In this document: in pieces, positions 17,563 to 25,948 of the stretch
Layout: each line of letters starts with the position of its first letter
How positions within the stretch are numbered: the stretch's first letter is position 1
Assembly (NCBI GenBank): GCA_040768665.1
Contig: JAXGMN010000064.1
Span: forward strand, 1 to 61,019
DNA: 61,019 nt
DNA from: JABWBD01 sp040768665
Lineage (GTDB): Bacteria; Planctomycetota; Planctomycetia; Pirellulales; Thermoguttaceae
Direction of reading: 5' to 3'
The notes under the pieces: generated by a model
The model's input: only the letters and a program-made list of their open reading frames with translations
Told to the model about the DNA's origin: nothing
Database searches by the model: none
Program-made: the position numbers and the translations under genes

Positions 17563-19404
17563 TCACTTGCTGCCGATGCAGAACAAGTGCTCCTTTCCTC
17601 TCAGATACATTCGCCCCGGCTGGAACGCCGGGCTTGTGACACACTCCTCTCCCAGCTCCGACTCGCTGATGATCTTGCACTCCTCGCGGGTCGGTTCCGC
17701 AACCCAGCACTTGCCCTCCTGGCCGATGAGATAGAGCTTGCCGCCGACCAGGCTTGGTGACGCAGTGAACGTGGCGTCGAACTCCTGCTCCCAAAGAAGC
17801 TCGCCTTCTTTCGCATCGTAGCAGGTGAGCATACCCCAGGAAGCGAGAAGGAAGACAAACTCATTGGTGGCCAAAGGGCTGGCGGTATCCGGCAAGCCGT
17901 CTTCGCCCTCCCACAAAAGGTGTGTTTCGGTCACGTCGCCCTCCCCATCGGCTCGTATGGCGGAAAGGCAAGGATATTCGTTCACCACAAACACCACGCC
18001 TTCCGCATAGGTCGGCGATGGGCCGACGTCCTGCCGCAGGCACTTGACTCGCCAGATCTCCTTGCCGTCTGCCGGATCGTAGGCGATCGCCCACGGATCG
18101 GCGGCGGTGATGATCTGCTTCTTCCCTCCGCTGTCGATCACGATCGGCGAGGTCCAGGAATTGGGCACCTCGCGCTTCGTCTCCCAGACCGTCTTGCCGG
18201 TAGCGGCGTCGAGCGCCAGCAACTTGGAGAGACCGTCCTTCGGTCCGCCCTGATCAAAAGGCACGATCAACAGGTTCTGGAACATGGTCGGCGAAGCGCC
18301 GTGCCCGTAGGCATTCTTCGGAATGCCAAGGCTCCGCGACCAGGCCACCGTGCCGGCAAAATCAAGAGCGGCCACGTCGCCATTGGCGAAAACCGCATAC
18401 ACCCGGCGGCCGTCGGCGGTCATGGTGGGGGCGGCAAAGCCGGTGTCTTCCATCACCTCCGGCGGCTTCGCCGTGCTTTGGGGCGTGCCCGGCACTTCCT
18501 TCTGCCAAAGGATCTCGCCTGTCTTGGCGTCGAAGCAATAAACCTCCCGCTTCTCCTCCGTGGCCCCGGAGAGAAACACGCGGTCTTCCCACACCACGGG
18601 CGAGTTGTTGCCGGGCAGCGGCACCGCCGTCTTCCAAACGATGTTCTCACCGGCAGTTGCGTCCCATTTCGTCGGCACATCCGCAACCGTGGAAATTCCC
18701 CTGCCGCCCGGGCCGCGGAACCGGGGCCACGCCTTGGCGATCTCCTCGTCGGTGGGGTAGTCGGCCGGGCCGGCCGCCGGTTGCTTCGCGGGCTGCTCGG
18801 GCCGATCCGACGCGGCGATCGGTGCCGCAGCAGCCGAGGGCGCGCCGGCCGAAGCGGTATCCGTTTTCGGCAAGGCATTCTCAGATAATTCGGTCTGGCA
18901 ACTGGCGGCAAGCACCAACATGGCGGCCCCAAGAATCAATCCCAGACCTCCCACCGCCCAGCGGCCGTTGCGGCCCAGACGCGCATCATGGTCCAAGGGC
19001 ACCGCCTGCGGCTGCGGCATCGGCGGCTTCTGCTGCAGCGTCGAGGCCGTCTTCGCGGCAACGAAAAACACCACCGCGCCGCCCAAGAGGAGCCAGGTAC
19101 CGAATTCGGTGAACTCGCGCTGCCGGAAATACTCTTCGCGAAGTGCCAGATCCAACTCTCGGATCTCCGCCTTGAGCTGTTCGTTGCGAGGATCTTTGGC
19201 CAATTCGGCTTTCAAGGCCAGAAACTCCGGCGACTCCAGCGGATCCGTGGCCTGCCGGCGACTGAAATCCCAGAGCAAAAGCACCACGGCCACGAGGACG
19301 AAAGCCCCTGCGACAATCGTCGCGGCCCTCGCGATCGGGTACCACGCGCGGCTTCGGCGGTCCACCGCTTCCGAGTTCGATACCCCCTCGTGACATTCAC
19401 TCAT
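17563..19404 (-). CDS. Membrane-anchored PQQ-like beta-propeller protein
   Basis: About 613 residues from the preferred ATG. One membrane helix lies near residues 25-46 (IVAGAFVLVAVVLLLW), a charged helical stretch lies at about 55-95, and two more hydrophobic segments follow. An Ala/Pro-rich linker leads to a PQQ-like propeller opening AWPRFRGPGGRG. Blades end in motifs such as KTGEILWQK, ATGKTVWETK and ADGKEIWRVK. The propeller would face outside the cytoplasm. The frame stays open upstream for 64 codons, but those are translated from a hairpin and are rejected. It lies between the NosR/NapH-like gene and the NuoEF-like gene, so it is probably part of the same complex. Neither quinone nor metal ligands could be confirmed. 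Confidence 0.85.
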   Translation of the reverse strand: MSECHEGVSNSEAVDRRSRAWYPIARAATIVAGAFVLVAVVLLLWDFSRRQATDPLESPEFLALKAELAKDPRNEQLKAEIRELDLALREEYFRQREFTEFGTWLLLGGAVVFFVAAKTASTLQQKPPMPQPQAVPLDHDARLGRNGRWAVGGLGLILGAAMLVLAASCQTELSENALPKTDTASAGAPSAAAAPIAASDRPEQPAKQPAAGPADYPTDEEIAKAWPRFRGPGGRGISTVADVPTKWDATAGENIVWKTAVPLPGNNSPVVWEDRVFLSGATEEKREVYCFDAKTGEILWQKEVPGTPQSTAKPPEVMEDTGFAAPTMTADGRRVYAVFANGDVAALDFAGTVAWSRSLGIPKNAYGHGASPTMFQNLLIVPFDQGGPKDGLSKLLALDAATGKTVWETKREVPNSWTSPIVIDSGGKKQIITAADPWAIAYDPADGKEIWRVKCLRQDVGPSPTYAEGVVFVVNEYPCLSAIRADGEGDVTETHLLWEGEDGLPDTASPLATNEFVFLLASWGMLTCYDAKEGELLWEQEFDATFTASPSLVGGKLYLIGQEGKCWVAEPTREECKIISESELGEECVTSPAFQPGRMYLRGKEHLFCIGSK

Positions 19405-19424
19405 GAATGATCCCTTTGCCAAAT

Positions 19425-19553
19425 CGTTTAACCGCAGTGCCCAACGGGCCGCGCTTGGAGCGAGTTCAGGCATTCCATCCAATGTTGCGAGACGAGGGAG
19501 GGATGCCCCGTGTTCCCGTCGACGCGCGGCCCGTTGGGCACTGCGGCTAAACG
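19425..19553. repeat. Palindromic hairpin inside the operon
   Basis: Two 30-bp arms with a single mismatch (cgtttaaccgcagtgcccaa at 19425 and its complement ending at 19553) enclose a 69-bp loop. It occupies the only sizeable gap between the NosR/NapH-like and PQQ-like genes. In the transcript it would fold into a strong stem, which could tune relative expression of the upstream membrane genes and downstream soluble genes. Confidence 0.8.
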
Positions 19554-19585
19554 ATGATCTCGCACTGATCCGGCATACGCTGTCT

Positions 19586-20899
19586 TCATACGCCACTCTT
19601 CTCCATCACAGAGATCTTCTGAATCAGCGTCTGCCGTTCATGCTGCTCGCTGGGACAGTAATCGAAACACCGCCCGCAGGAGACACAGAACGCCGGATCA
19701 GGAGCATACTCCTCTCGCTTCCGCCGGATCGACAAACTCACGAGTTTCACTGCAACGACCAGCCCGACCCAACCACCCAGCAGATCGCCGAGCCAGGCGT
19801 ACCGCTTCCGCAGTTCGATCGCTTCCGCGTACAGTTCGCCCGTGGGCCGGCCGGTGTTGCGAAACGCGTCGCTGGCGTCGGTCGTGCCCTCCACTTTGCC
19901 GGTCTCCTCCAGCCGGATTCGTTCGGCGAGGCGAACGTCGGGGTGGACCTGCGACAAAGGGACCGCCAGCCCATATCCGAGTCCCGCGCCGGCTGCAACC
20001 AGCACCGGTGCGAACGCCAACATCCAACCAAGGCGTTTCCTGCCGCGGAACCGCTCGGCGGCCGTCTGCGGCACCGTCGGCGGCCGGATTGCTCCGTAAG
20101 GGCAGGCGTCTTCGCATAGCCGACATTGGATGCACTCTTCCGGCGGGATCCTCACGTGCCGCCCCGACGCGCGGGAAAGCAAACCGAAGATTGCCCCCAA
20201 CGGGCAGAGATAGCGGCAGTACGGACGCCCCACGAACAGACCGACCACCAGCAGGGCGATGCCAAAGACGATCATCGCCGCATCGCCGCTAAGCCGGAAG
20301 AAGCCCACGTACGGATCGTATTGGCAAATAATGAATCCGGCCCCCGTGGCGGCAAACAGCACGGCAGCTCCCAGATAGATGAAAGGAAAAAGCCCGAGCG
20401 AATGGTCTACCCAGCCGGGCACGCGGACAGGCCGGACCAACGTCAGTTCCTGCACGGCCCCCAGCGGACAAACCGCCCCGCAGAAAGTCCGGCCGAAAAA
20501 CAGCGTCACCAACAGCGGCAGCGCGAAAAAGGCCAGCACCGTAAGCGGAATCGCGTAGCTCGTATCGAAAACCGCAAGCGAGACGTTCTGGATCGCACCG
20601 ATCGGACAGACACATCCCTGCCGCCAGAATCCGAGCCACAACAGGGCCGCGATCGCCAGCCCCAGCAGCCCCTTTCGCGACCGTCCGGCCAGCGCGAAGT
20701 AGCTTGCCAGCACGAGGCCCACGGCCAGCGCCGCCACGTCCAGATATTCCCAGCCAAGCCAGCGTCCGCCGGGAACGGTTGTCTGCGGAAGCTGATGGTC
20801 GGTGAAATCGGGCGGAGGAAACCGCTCGGCGGCGAACACCGCCGAGGCGCTCGCCGAAACCAACACGACTGCCAGCGTCGCTACGGCAATCCGTGTCAT
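19586..20899 (-). CDS. NosR/NapH-type membrane iron-sulfur protein
   Basis: A 437-residue polytopic membrane protein with an N-terminal signal or anchor. Three C-x(1-3)-C-P motifs lie between membrane helices: C96/C98 in GCVCPIG, C140/C144 in FCGAVCPLG and C228/C232 in YCRYLCPLG. Two 4Fe-4S sites follow, C256/C259/C262/C266 and C405/C408/C411/C415. NapH and NosR relatives move electrons between the quinone pool and periplasmic redox proteins, and CP motifs are typical of them. About six to seven helices are visible. The ATG overlaps the stop of the ferredoxin gene by 4 bp, indicating translational coupling. It is the best candidate for the membrane electron conduit of the operon. Confidence 0.9.
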   Translation of the reverse strand: MTRIAVATLAVVLVSASASAVFAAERFPPPDFTDHQLPQTTVPGGRWLGWEYLDVAALAVGLVLASYFALAGRSRKGLLGLAIAALLWLGFWRQGCVCPIGAIQNVSLAVFDTSYAIPLTVLAFFALPLLVTLFFGRTFCGAVCPLGAVQELTLVRPVRVPGWVDHSLGLFPFIYLGAAVLFAATGAGFIICQYDPYVGFFRLSGDAAMIVFGIALLVVGLFVGRPYCRYLCPLGAIFGLLSRASGRHVRIPPEECIQCRLCEDACPYGAIRPPTVPQTAAERFRGRKRLGWMLAFAPVLVAAGAGLGYGLAVPLSQVHPDVRLAERIRLEETGKVEGTTDASDAFRNTGRPTGELYAEAIELRKRYAWLGDLLGGWVGLVVAVKLVSLSIRRKREEYAPDPAFCVSCGRCFDYCPSEQHERQTLIQKISVMEKSGV

Positions 20900-21468
20900 G
20901 CACCCGTCTCCTTATGCTTCAGGAGATACGGGTTGGCGGCCGGAACGCGGACGAACGCCTGCGAAGGACACGCTACGGCGATCGCACACTCGTTGCAGTT
21001 CAGACAGCGGTCGTGCCGCACCTGCATGTGGAGCGAGCCGTTGCCGAAGGCGTTGCATCCCTTCACACACTTGGCACAGCCGATGCAGAGCGTCTCGTCG
21101 ATGGAGTATTCGTAGTACGGCTCTTCGATAAACTTCCGGACGATCGCGCCGGTCGGGCAGAGCTGGTTCTCGGCGCCCGAATTCAACCCGTTCGGGTCGG
21201 GTTCGAAGTATCCGGTGCAGAGCTCGCAGTACCCGCACATCGGGTAGCTGTGCACGCACTTGGCCGCCGACTCATCGAGCACGCAATACGTCGCGCAGTT
21301 GCCGCACGCGATGCATTTGTCCGGATCGATCTGCCAGACCATATCGTCGGCGTGGCCGCGGCGCCCGGCCAGAAAACCGACGAATCCGCCCAGGCCGACC
21401 GCGCCGGCGATGCGGATGCCGTTGCCGACAAACTGTCGGCGGTCGATGGAGTTGCCCGTTTTCGCCAT
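20896..21468 (-). CDS. Tat-exported four-cluster ferredoxin (NapG-like)
   Basis: A 190-residue protein starting with a twin-arginine signal (DRRQFVGNGIRIAGAVGLGG), so it is folded with its clusters before export. Four 4Fe-4S motifs are visible: C52/C55/C58/C62, a looser set near C71/C78/C81/C84 with C104 in LCPTGA, C128/C131/C134/C138, and C155/C158/C161/C167. NapG-type proteins pair with NapH-type membrane partners, and the next gene here is just that, overlapping by 4 bp. I prefer the ATG at 21468, which has AGGAG 8 bases before it. A GTG one codon earlier overlaps the upstream stop by 4 bp. Likely role: extracytoplasmic electron carrier docking on the membrane protein. Confidence 0.9.
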   Translation of the reverse strand: MAKTGNSIDRRQFVGNGIRIAGAVGLGGFVGFLAGRRGHADDMVWQIDPDKCIACGNCATYCVLDESAAKCVHSYPMCGYCELCTGYFEPDPNGLNSGAENQLCPTGAIVRKFIEEPYYEYSIDETLCIGCAKCVKGCNAFGNGSLHMQVRHDRCLNCNECAIAVACPSQAFVRVPAANPYLLKHKETGA

Positions 21469-21806
21469 CACTTGTTCTCCTTGCCTGCCCGCTCAGGCTG
21501 GCGGGAAAAGGGGACTGGCTCCGGAACATCTTGTCCTCGAGCCAAGTCACCACTCGTTGCGGCGCCTGTTCCCTTTTTGAGCTCCCGCTCAGCCCGGGTT
21601 TGCCTGGCCCGAGGTAGCCGGCAGTCGGCGAGGACCGAGCAGTCCTGGCAGGGCAGCGCACCTGGACAGCGGTCATCCGACGGAACCCCGGAACCTCGCC
21701 CGGCCAGGCCGGCACACGCGCCGACAAGCCCGGTCGCGGCCGTATAGCGCAACCACGTCCGCATCCATTCCCGGCGGTCGCTCTTTCTCTGCTCACCGCT
21801 GCTCAT
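21468..21806 (-). CDS. Small Tat-type Cys-rich protein with repeat-derived tail
   Basis: A 112-residue protein. Its N-terminus RREWMRTWLRYTAATGLVG looks like a Tat or signal-anchor sequence. A short Cys cluster follows (CPGALPCQDCSVLADCR), possibly a metal or FeS site. From about residue 70 the codons are those of a palindromic element (21488-21600) that has a second, intergenic copy at 34797-34928. The ancestral protein therefore probably ended near residue 70. The ATG overlaps the stop of the propeller gene (ATGA), and the stop overlaps the ferredoxin start. It is not a family I can name, but its place between propeller and ferredoxin suggests an assembly or accessory role. Confidence 0.75.
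   Translation of the reverse strand: MSSGEQRKSDRREWMRTWLRYTAATGLVGACAGLAGRGSGVPSDDRCPGALPCQDCSVLADCRLPRARQTRAERELKKGTGAATSGDLARGQDVPEPVPFSRQPERAGKENK
21488..21600. repeat. Palindromic repeat, family D (copy inside a gene)
   Basis: The left arm carries ggggactggctccggaacat and the right arm carries gttgcggcgcctgttccct. Both match the copy at 34797-34928 in order and in loop sequence (cttgt then cgagccaagt against gtcgctctggct). Here the element is read through in frame by the 112-residue protein gene. Confidence 0.8.
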
Positions 21807-22885
21807 GATTCGGCCTCGTTCTTCTCGCTGCGACGCTCAAAGATCCGCACTTTCCGGCTCGCCGGGTCGAGCACCAGCACCCGTCCGCGACGATCGGCGG
21901 CCACGTCGACCACATCGAGCTTGTGATCCTCGCGGGTCTCCTCGGTAATGGTCGGGGTCGGAGCCAACACGTCCGGTCCGGCAACGACGCCGACGAAGTC
22001 CCCCTCGGCGCTATAGACCTTCACGCGCGGTATTCCTTTTTCGCCCGTGACATAGCCGCCGCCGGGCAGCACCGCCATGCTCGCCGGATTGCAGCAGCCG
22101 CAGAAGCCTTCGACGGCAAGCGCCGCCTTGCCCCAGGCCAGCGGCTCTTCGAAGTGGCCGTCGAACGTATACGCCTCGATCCGATGCATGCCGGGATTCA
22201 CCGCGCGGAGAAGCCCGTCCGGCGTTACGGCCACGTCGAAGTAGGGACTGGGAATGATGAAGCCGCGGATCTTCTGTTCGCGATTCATGCGGCCGATCTC
22301 GGCAAGCCGCTTTCCCGACGGGTCGTACCGAAGCACGACGCGGTTGCCGGCGTCGGCCACGAAAACGTCGGGCTCGCCGGCCGCATCGGCCACCGCGATC
22401 GAAGTCAGCACAGCTTTCTCGCCCAGCCGCTCCCAGGCCGCCTGCCGTTTGCCGTCCGGAGCATACACTTCCACGTGGTCACGCATTCCGACGTAGATCA
22501 GCCCCGGCGGATCGTGCTCCTTCCCGCCGACCGCCAGGCACCGCGGCTCCTCTTCCAGCGCGATCTCGGAACGTTTCGTTCCGTCCGCGTCATAAACGAC
22601 CACCTTCCGATCGCCTGCCACATAGATACGTTCTTCCGGTCCGACGGCGACCGCCCGGCTCGCCGATATGTCCAAGAGCAGCTCGCCCGCCTGCCGGTAG
22701 AGGACCAGCGCCGGATCGACCGTCTTGTAGGTCTTCAGGCTGTAGTCGAATCGCTGCGGCAGACCGCTGCCTGCATCGCCGGAAAGATCCACCCGCCGTG
22801 CGGCCACTAGGGCCACCGCAACCGCCACGGCAATGGTGGTGCCAATGATCAATCCACCTGTGAGAGTCGTCTTGGGCGGGTTCAC
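21803..22885 (-). CDS. Membrane-anchored NHL-type beta-propeller with CxCC motif
   Basis: About 360 residues from a GTG start. A signal anchor lies directly after it (residues 10-29, GLIIGTTIAVAVAVALVAAR), followed by an extracytoplasmic propeller of NHL or YncE type with repeats such as IYVAGDRKVVVYDADG, VFVADAGNRVVLRYDPSG and VLVLDPASRKVRIFE. A CGCC group at about 262-265 in FCGCCNPASMAV is unusual for a propeller and could hold a metal or cofactor. The frame is open further upstream, but that part is translated from a direct repeat, so the later start is preferred; it lacks a clear ribosome site. The stop overlaps the next gene's ATG. Probable partner of the exported ferredoxin. Confidence 0.75.
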   Translation of the reverse strand: MNPPKTTLTGGLIIGTTIAVAVAVALVAARRVDLSGDAGSGLPQRFDYSLKTYKTVDPALVLYRQAGELLLDISASRAVAVGPEERIYVAGDRKVVVYDADGTKRSEIALEEEPRCLAVGGKEHDPPGLIYVGMRDHVEVYAPDGKRQAAWERLGEKAVLTSIAVADAAGEPDVFVADAGNRVVLRYDPSGKRLAEIGRMNREQKIRGFIIPSPYFDVAVTPDGLLRAVNPGMHRIEAYTFDGHFEEPLAWGKAALAVEGFCGCCNPASMAVLPGGGYVTGEKGIPRVKVYSAEGDFVGVVAGPDVLAPTPTITEETREDHKLDVVDVAADRRGRVLVLDPASRKVRIFERRSEKNEAES

Positions 22886-22906
22886 TGAAAAACTCAACGG
22901 GGGTGT

Positions 22907-23037
22907 GTGCTTATGACTGAATGGACGCTTCACTTGCGGGGAGGCCACCGCAGTCGCAAGCAGTGGCGGGTGTGGCACTGCTTGTGATTGTACGGACGCT
23001 CCACTTGCCGGGAGGCCACCACAATCACAAGCAGTGG
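22907..23037. repeat. Two 60-bp direct repeats with internal symmetry
   Basis: Two copies (22907-22966 and 22978-23037) share gacgct(t/c)cacttgc(g/c)gggag, gccacc and caagcagtgg. The second copy is itself palindromic: cactgcttgtgattgt (22976-22991) against acaatcacaagcagtg (23021-23036). They fill the gap between the first and second operon genes. This is another REP-like family, not related by eye to families A or D. Confidence 0.75.
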
Positions 23038-23045
23038 TAATTGGT

Positions 23046-24446
23046 CTAGGGCTGTTCCGAAACATCGAGGCAGGCGAGGCGGGTAAATTCGCGAACGAGC
23101 AGGCGGTTTCCGGCCAGGGCCATCGGGCCCCAGGCATCGTGGCCGTCAAACACGCGGTGCTCGGCAAGCTGGTTGTATCCGCTCGGCACCGCTTCGGCCA
23201 GCGTGAGGACGCCGTCGTCGTTCATCACGTAAATCAATCCATCGGCGATCAGGTAGGGTCCAAGCCCAAACCGGTGCTGGCGGCCACTCGTCCAGACCTC
23301 TTGGCCGTTGAAGTCGAGGCAGACCAACTCCTTGTCTTTTTCACGGATGCCGTACAAGTGATCGCCCAGTAGAATAGGCGTGTGTTGGGTCGACCCGAAC
23401 TGATCCGGCTTCAGCCGCGACAGCGTCTCGGTCGTAAACCGGTCGCCCTCCTGACGCACCTGGAGCACCAGCGCGCCCGAGTTGTAACCGCCGGAGAAGA
23501 AAAGCTTTCCCTCAGGCAGAACCACGGGCGAGGGCACTGTCGCAATGCTTATCTTCCAGTCGGTTGTATCCCAGAGCAGCGAGCCGTCGTCCGCCGCCAC
23601 CCCGGCCACCCCGCCGCCTCCACAGTAGACGTACATCCGCCGACCGCCGAGTTCCATCGGCACGATCGAGACGTGCGTCATTTTCCAGCCACGCGGGTTG
23701 GGCGTTGTCCACACCGGTTCGCCCGTCGCACAGTCCAGGGCCACCATCAGCGTCTCCGGCCCGCAGGGCGCAACGATCAGTCGGCCGTTGTCAACGAGAG
23801 GACATTGCCCGGCATACCAGGGTGGCACGGTCGTGCCATACTTCTGCACCAGATCAATGAGCCAAAAGGACTTTCCCGTCGCCCGATCCAGACAGCTCAA
23901 ATGGCACTTCGGTCCCAGGGCAAACACATACTCGTCGGTCACCGCCGGAACGGTTCGCGACATCCCGTGGTTTCGCTTGACGTCGACCGGGTAACTGAAC
24001 CGCCAGATCTCGTTCCCGTCGGCCAGAGAAAGGCAACGCAGTGCATCGGCCGCAGCCTCGCGATCGTAATCGAGCAGATAAACGCATCCCTGGTAGACGG
24101 CAGGCCCGGCATACCCTTCGCCCACCTCGATCGACCACAGCACCGGGGGCCCTTCGCTTGGCCACTGGCGGGCCAGACCGACCCCCGGTTCGCCGATGCC
24201 ATTCAGCCGTTCGCCGCGGAACTGCGGCCAGGAGCCCGGCAGAGCGGACGGCTGTCCATCGCCGGTGGTCAGCGTCCCTTCCAGCGGCTTGCTCTGCGTG
24301 GCGATCAGGTCGGCCGGCCGGTCCATGCCCGGGATCCGCGCATGCAGCGTCCGCCCCGGCCCGACGCAAAGCCAAATGGCGATAGCTGCCAGCCCGAGAG
24401 TCGTCAACACACCGGCAATGAAGGTACTCGCGACATTGAGCTTCAT
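23046..24446 (-). CDS. Membrane-anchored PQQ-like beta-propeller, first operon gene
   Basis: About 466 residues from the preferred ATG, with a signal anchor at residues 5-27 (TFIAGVLTTLGLAAIAIWL) and then a PQQ-like propeller opening SWPQFRGERLNGIG. Blade motifs include SLADGNEIWRF, ATGKSFWLID and CATGEPVWTT. WPPWYAG-like and CGGGGVAG loops are seen but no quinone ligand is evident. An earlier in-frame ATG at 24521 would add 25 residues, part of them encoded by a hairpin, and has no ribosome site. It is the promoter-proximal gene of the operon, which diverges from the SHD1-protein gene. It resembles the PQQ-like protein encoded at 17563-19404, suggesting a pair of related extracytoplasmic subunits. 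Confidence 0.85.
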   Translation of the reverse strand: MKLNVASTFIAGVLTTLGLAAIAIWLCVGPGRTLHARIPGMDRPADLIATQSKPLEGTLTTGDGQPSALPGSWPQFRGERLNGIGEPGVGLARQWPSEGPPVLWSIEVGEGYAGPAVYQGCVYLLDYDREAAADALRCLSLADGNEIWRFSYPVDVKRNHGMSRTVPAVTDEYVFALGPKCHLSCLDRATGKSFWLIDLVQKYGTTVPPWYAGQCPLVDNGRLIVAPCGPETLMVALDCATGEPVWTTPNPRGWKMTHVSIVPMELGGRRMYVYCGGGGVAGVAADDGSLLWDTTDWKISIATVPSPVVLPEGKLFFSGGYNSGALVLQVRQEGDRFTTETLSRLKPDQFGSTQHTPILLGDHLYGIREKDKELVCLDFNGQEVWTSGRQHRFGLGPYLIADGLIYVMNDDGVLTLAEAVPSGYNQLAEHRVFDGHDAWGPMALAGNRLLVREFTRLACLDVSEQP

Positions 24447-24519
24447 CCCTTCCAATGTACCAGGAGTAAGGGCTCCTGCAAACGCGCCGGGGGCGGAAGT
24501 CCTTTTGCGCGTCGGCCAC

Positions 24520-24553
24520 ATCAGCCCGGCTGCTCGGAAGCAGCCGGGCTGAT
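24520..24553. repeat. Strong hairpin in the divergent intergenic region
   Basis: A perfect inverted repeat: atcagcccggctgct, 4-base loop, agcagccgggctgat. It lies between the operon's first gene and the divergent SHD1-protein gene. No T run follows on either strand, so it does not look like a standard terminator. It could be an operator-like dyad or an upstream leader structure. Confidence 0.6.
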
Positions 24554-24720
24554 CACAAAAAAGAACCGCCGTCCTTCGAGGAGCAACGAGTTCCCCTCGT
24601 GGGTTCCCCCTCGAAGCTCGGCCTCACCCGTGATATTGCCCTACCCGGGCGCCGGCGAAACAATACAGCAAGTTCTCAAGCATTTTTCGAAGCCTCAACT
24701 TCCAAAAAGAGATCGCTCCC

Positions 24721-25836
24721 ATGCTCTCGCGTACTCTCGCCGCGTCTCTCCTAACCTTTCTCCTTGCCTTTTCGGCGTTTGCCGAACTGCGTACCTGGAC
24801 GGACCGCAACAGCGGGGAGCAGGCCGAAGCGGAGTACGTCGGTTTCAGCGTGAACCAGGTGATGCTCCGCTCGCCGTCCGGCAAACTGTTCCTTGTCGCC
24901 CGCGACCAGTTGAGCGACGCCGACGGCTCGTACATCGACGAACAGGTCCGCCGCAAGCTCGCCCGTGACGAGGCGATGCAGAACGGCGCCGATCCGTCCG
25001 CGATCCGCTATCTCCCAGCCCGCCAGTTGGCCGTCCTGGCAAATCAGGCGATCGACGAGAGTAGTGGAATCGCGGCTTCGCGACGCACGCCCGGTGTTTT
25101 CTGGACCCACAACGACTCCGGCAGCGACGCGCGGATCTACGCCTTCGACACCGAGGGCAAAGACTTGGGCTCGTGCCTCCTGGCGGGCGTGCAGGCTTAC
25201 GACTGGGAGGATATCACTTCGTTCACCTGGAATGGCAAGCCGTACTTGCTGATTGGCGACACCGGCAACAACGGCCTGGCCGCGGCGGTGCAGATGCTCC
25301 ATCTTGTGGAAGAACCGGCAGTCGATGAAGCGAAGGGCGTTCTCGTCGATACCGTGCCGGTTGTTCAGACAATCTACTACTCCTACGAAGACGACCATCG
25401 CAATTGCGAGGCCCTGGCGATCGATCCCGCCGACCGCACGATCCTGCTGGTCACCAAGGAGCGCGACGGCCAATGCTGCGTCTATGCGCTGCCCTGGCCC
25501 GAGAATTCGTCCAGTCAGGAAACGGCGCTAGTCGCCCGCCGCATTGCTTCGCCGAGAGTCCCCTCCATTACCGGCATGGACATCTCAGCGGACGGACGGC
25601 GCGCCGTTCTGATCGCCTATCTCAACGCCTTCGAGTTCACCCGCGGCGAAAATGAACCGTGGGCGAAGGTTTTCTCGCGCCCGCCGCGCGAAATCCCGGT
25701 CCCCGATCGACTCCAGGGCGAATCGATCTGCTATGGCCAGGACGGGAAAACCATCTACTTGACCAGCGAGAAGCTCCCGACGCCATTGCTGGAGATTCCG
25801 TACAGTCGTCTTGTCGCCCCTTGCCGTGCCCGATAA
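24721..25836 (+). CDS. Secreted SHD1-domain protein with esterase-like propeller
   Basis: A 371-residue protein with a Sec signal peptide (LLTFLLAFSAFA, cleavage near residue 21). Next comes an SHD1-type domain (residues 22-75, RTWTDRNSGEQAEAEYVGF to LFLVARDQLSDAD), a short beta-barrel very common in planctomycete exported proteins. The rest (about 105-365) looks like a propeller-type hydrolase or lectin domain with HNDSGSDARIYAFD and DWEDITSF motifs. A pair of adjacent Cys (QCCVY) is present. It starts opposite the electron-transfer operon and precedes the RND exporter on the same strand by 112 bp. The role is unknown; the domains and export are reasonably sure. Confidence 0.8.
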   Translation: MLSRTLAASLLTFLLAFSAFAELRTWTDRNSGEQAEAEYVGFSVNQVMLRSPSGKLFLVARDQLSDADGSYIDEQVRRKLARDEAMQNGADPSAIRYLPARQLAVLANQAIDESSGIAASRRTPGVFWTHNDSGSDARIYAFDTEGKDLGSCLLAGVQAYDWEDITSFTWNGKPYLLIGDTGNNGLAAAVQMLHLVEEPAVDEAKGVLVDTVPVVQTIYYSYEDDHRNCEALAIDPADRTILLVTKERDGQCCVYALPWPENSSSQETALVARRIASPRVPSITGMDISADGRRAVLIAYLNAFEFTRGENEPWAKVFSRPPREIPVPDRLQGESICYGQDGKTIYLTSEKLPTPLLEIPYSRLVAPCRAR

Positions 25837-25948
25837 AATGCCCGCTCGTCCATCCCTCGCCAGGAGAGCCGGGGGCGAAAACGAACCCCACCCTCCCCGA
25901 CCGGCGGGTAGGGAGGCACTACGGACCTCGAATCCCAGGAACTACTGC

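Noticed and set aside
24520..24553. Rho-independent terminator
   Set aside because: The hairpin is strong but lacks a T run on either strand.
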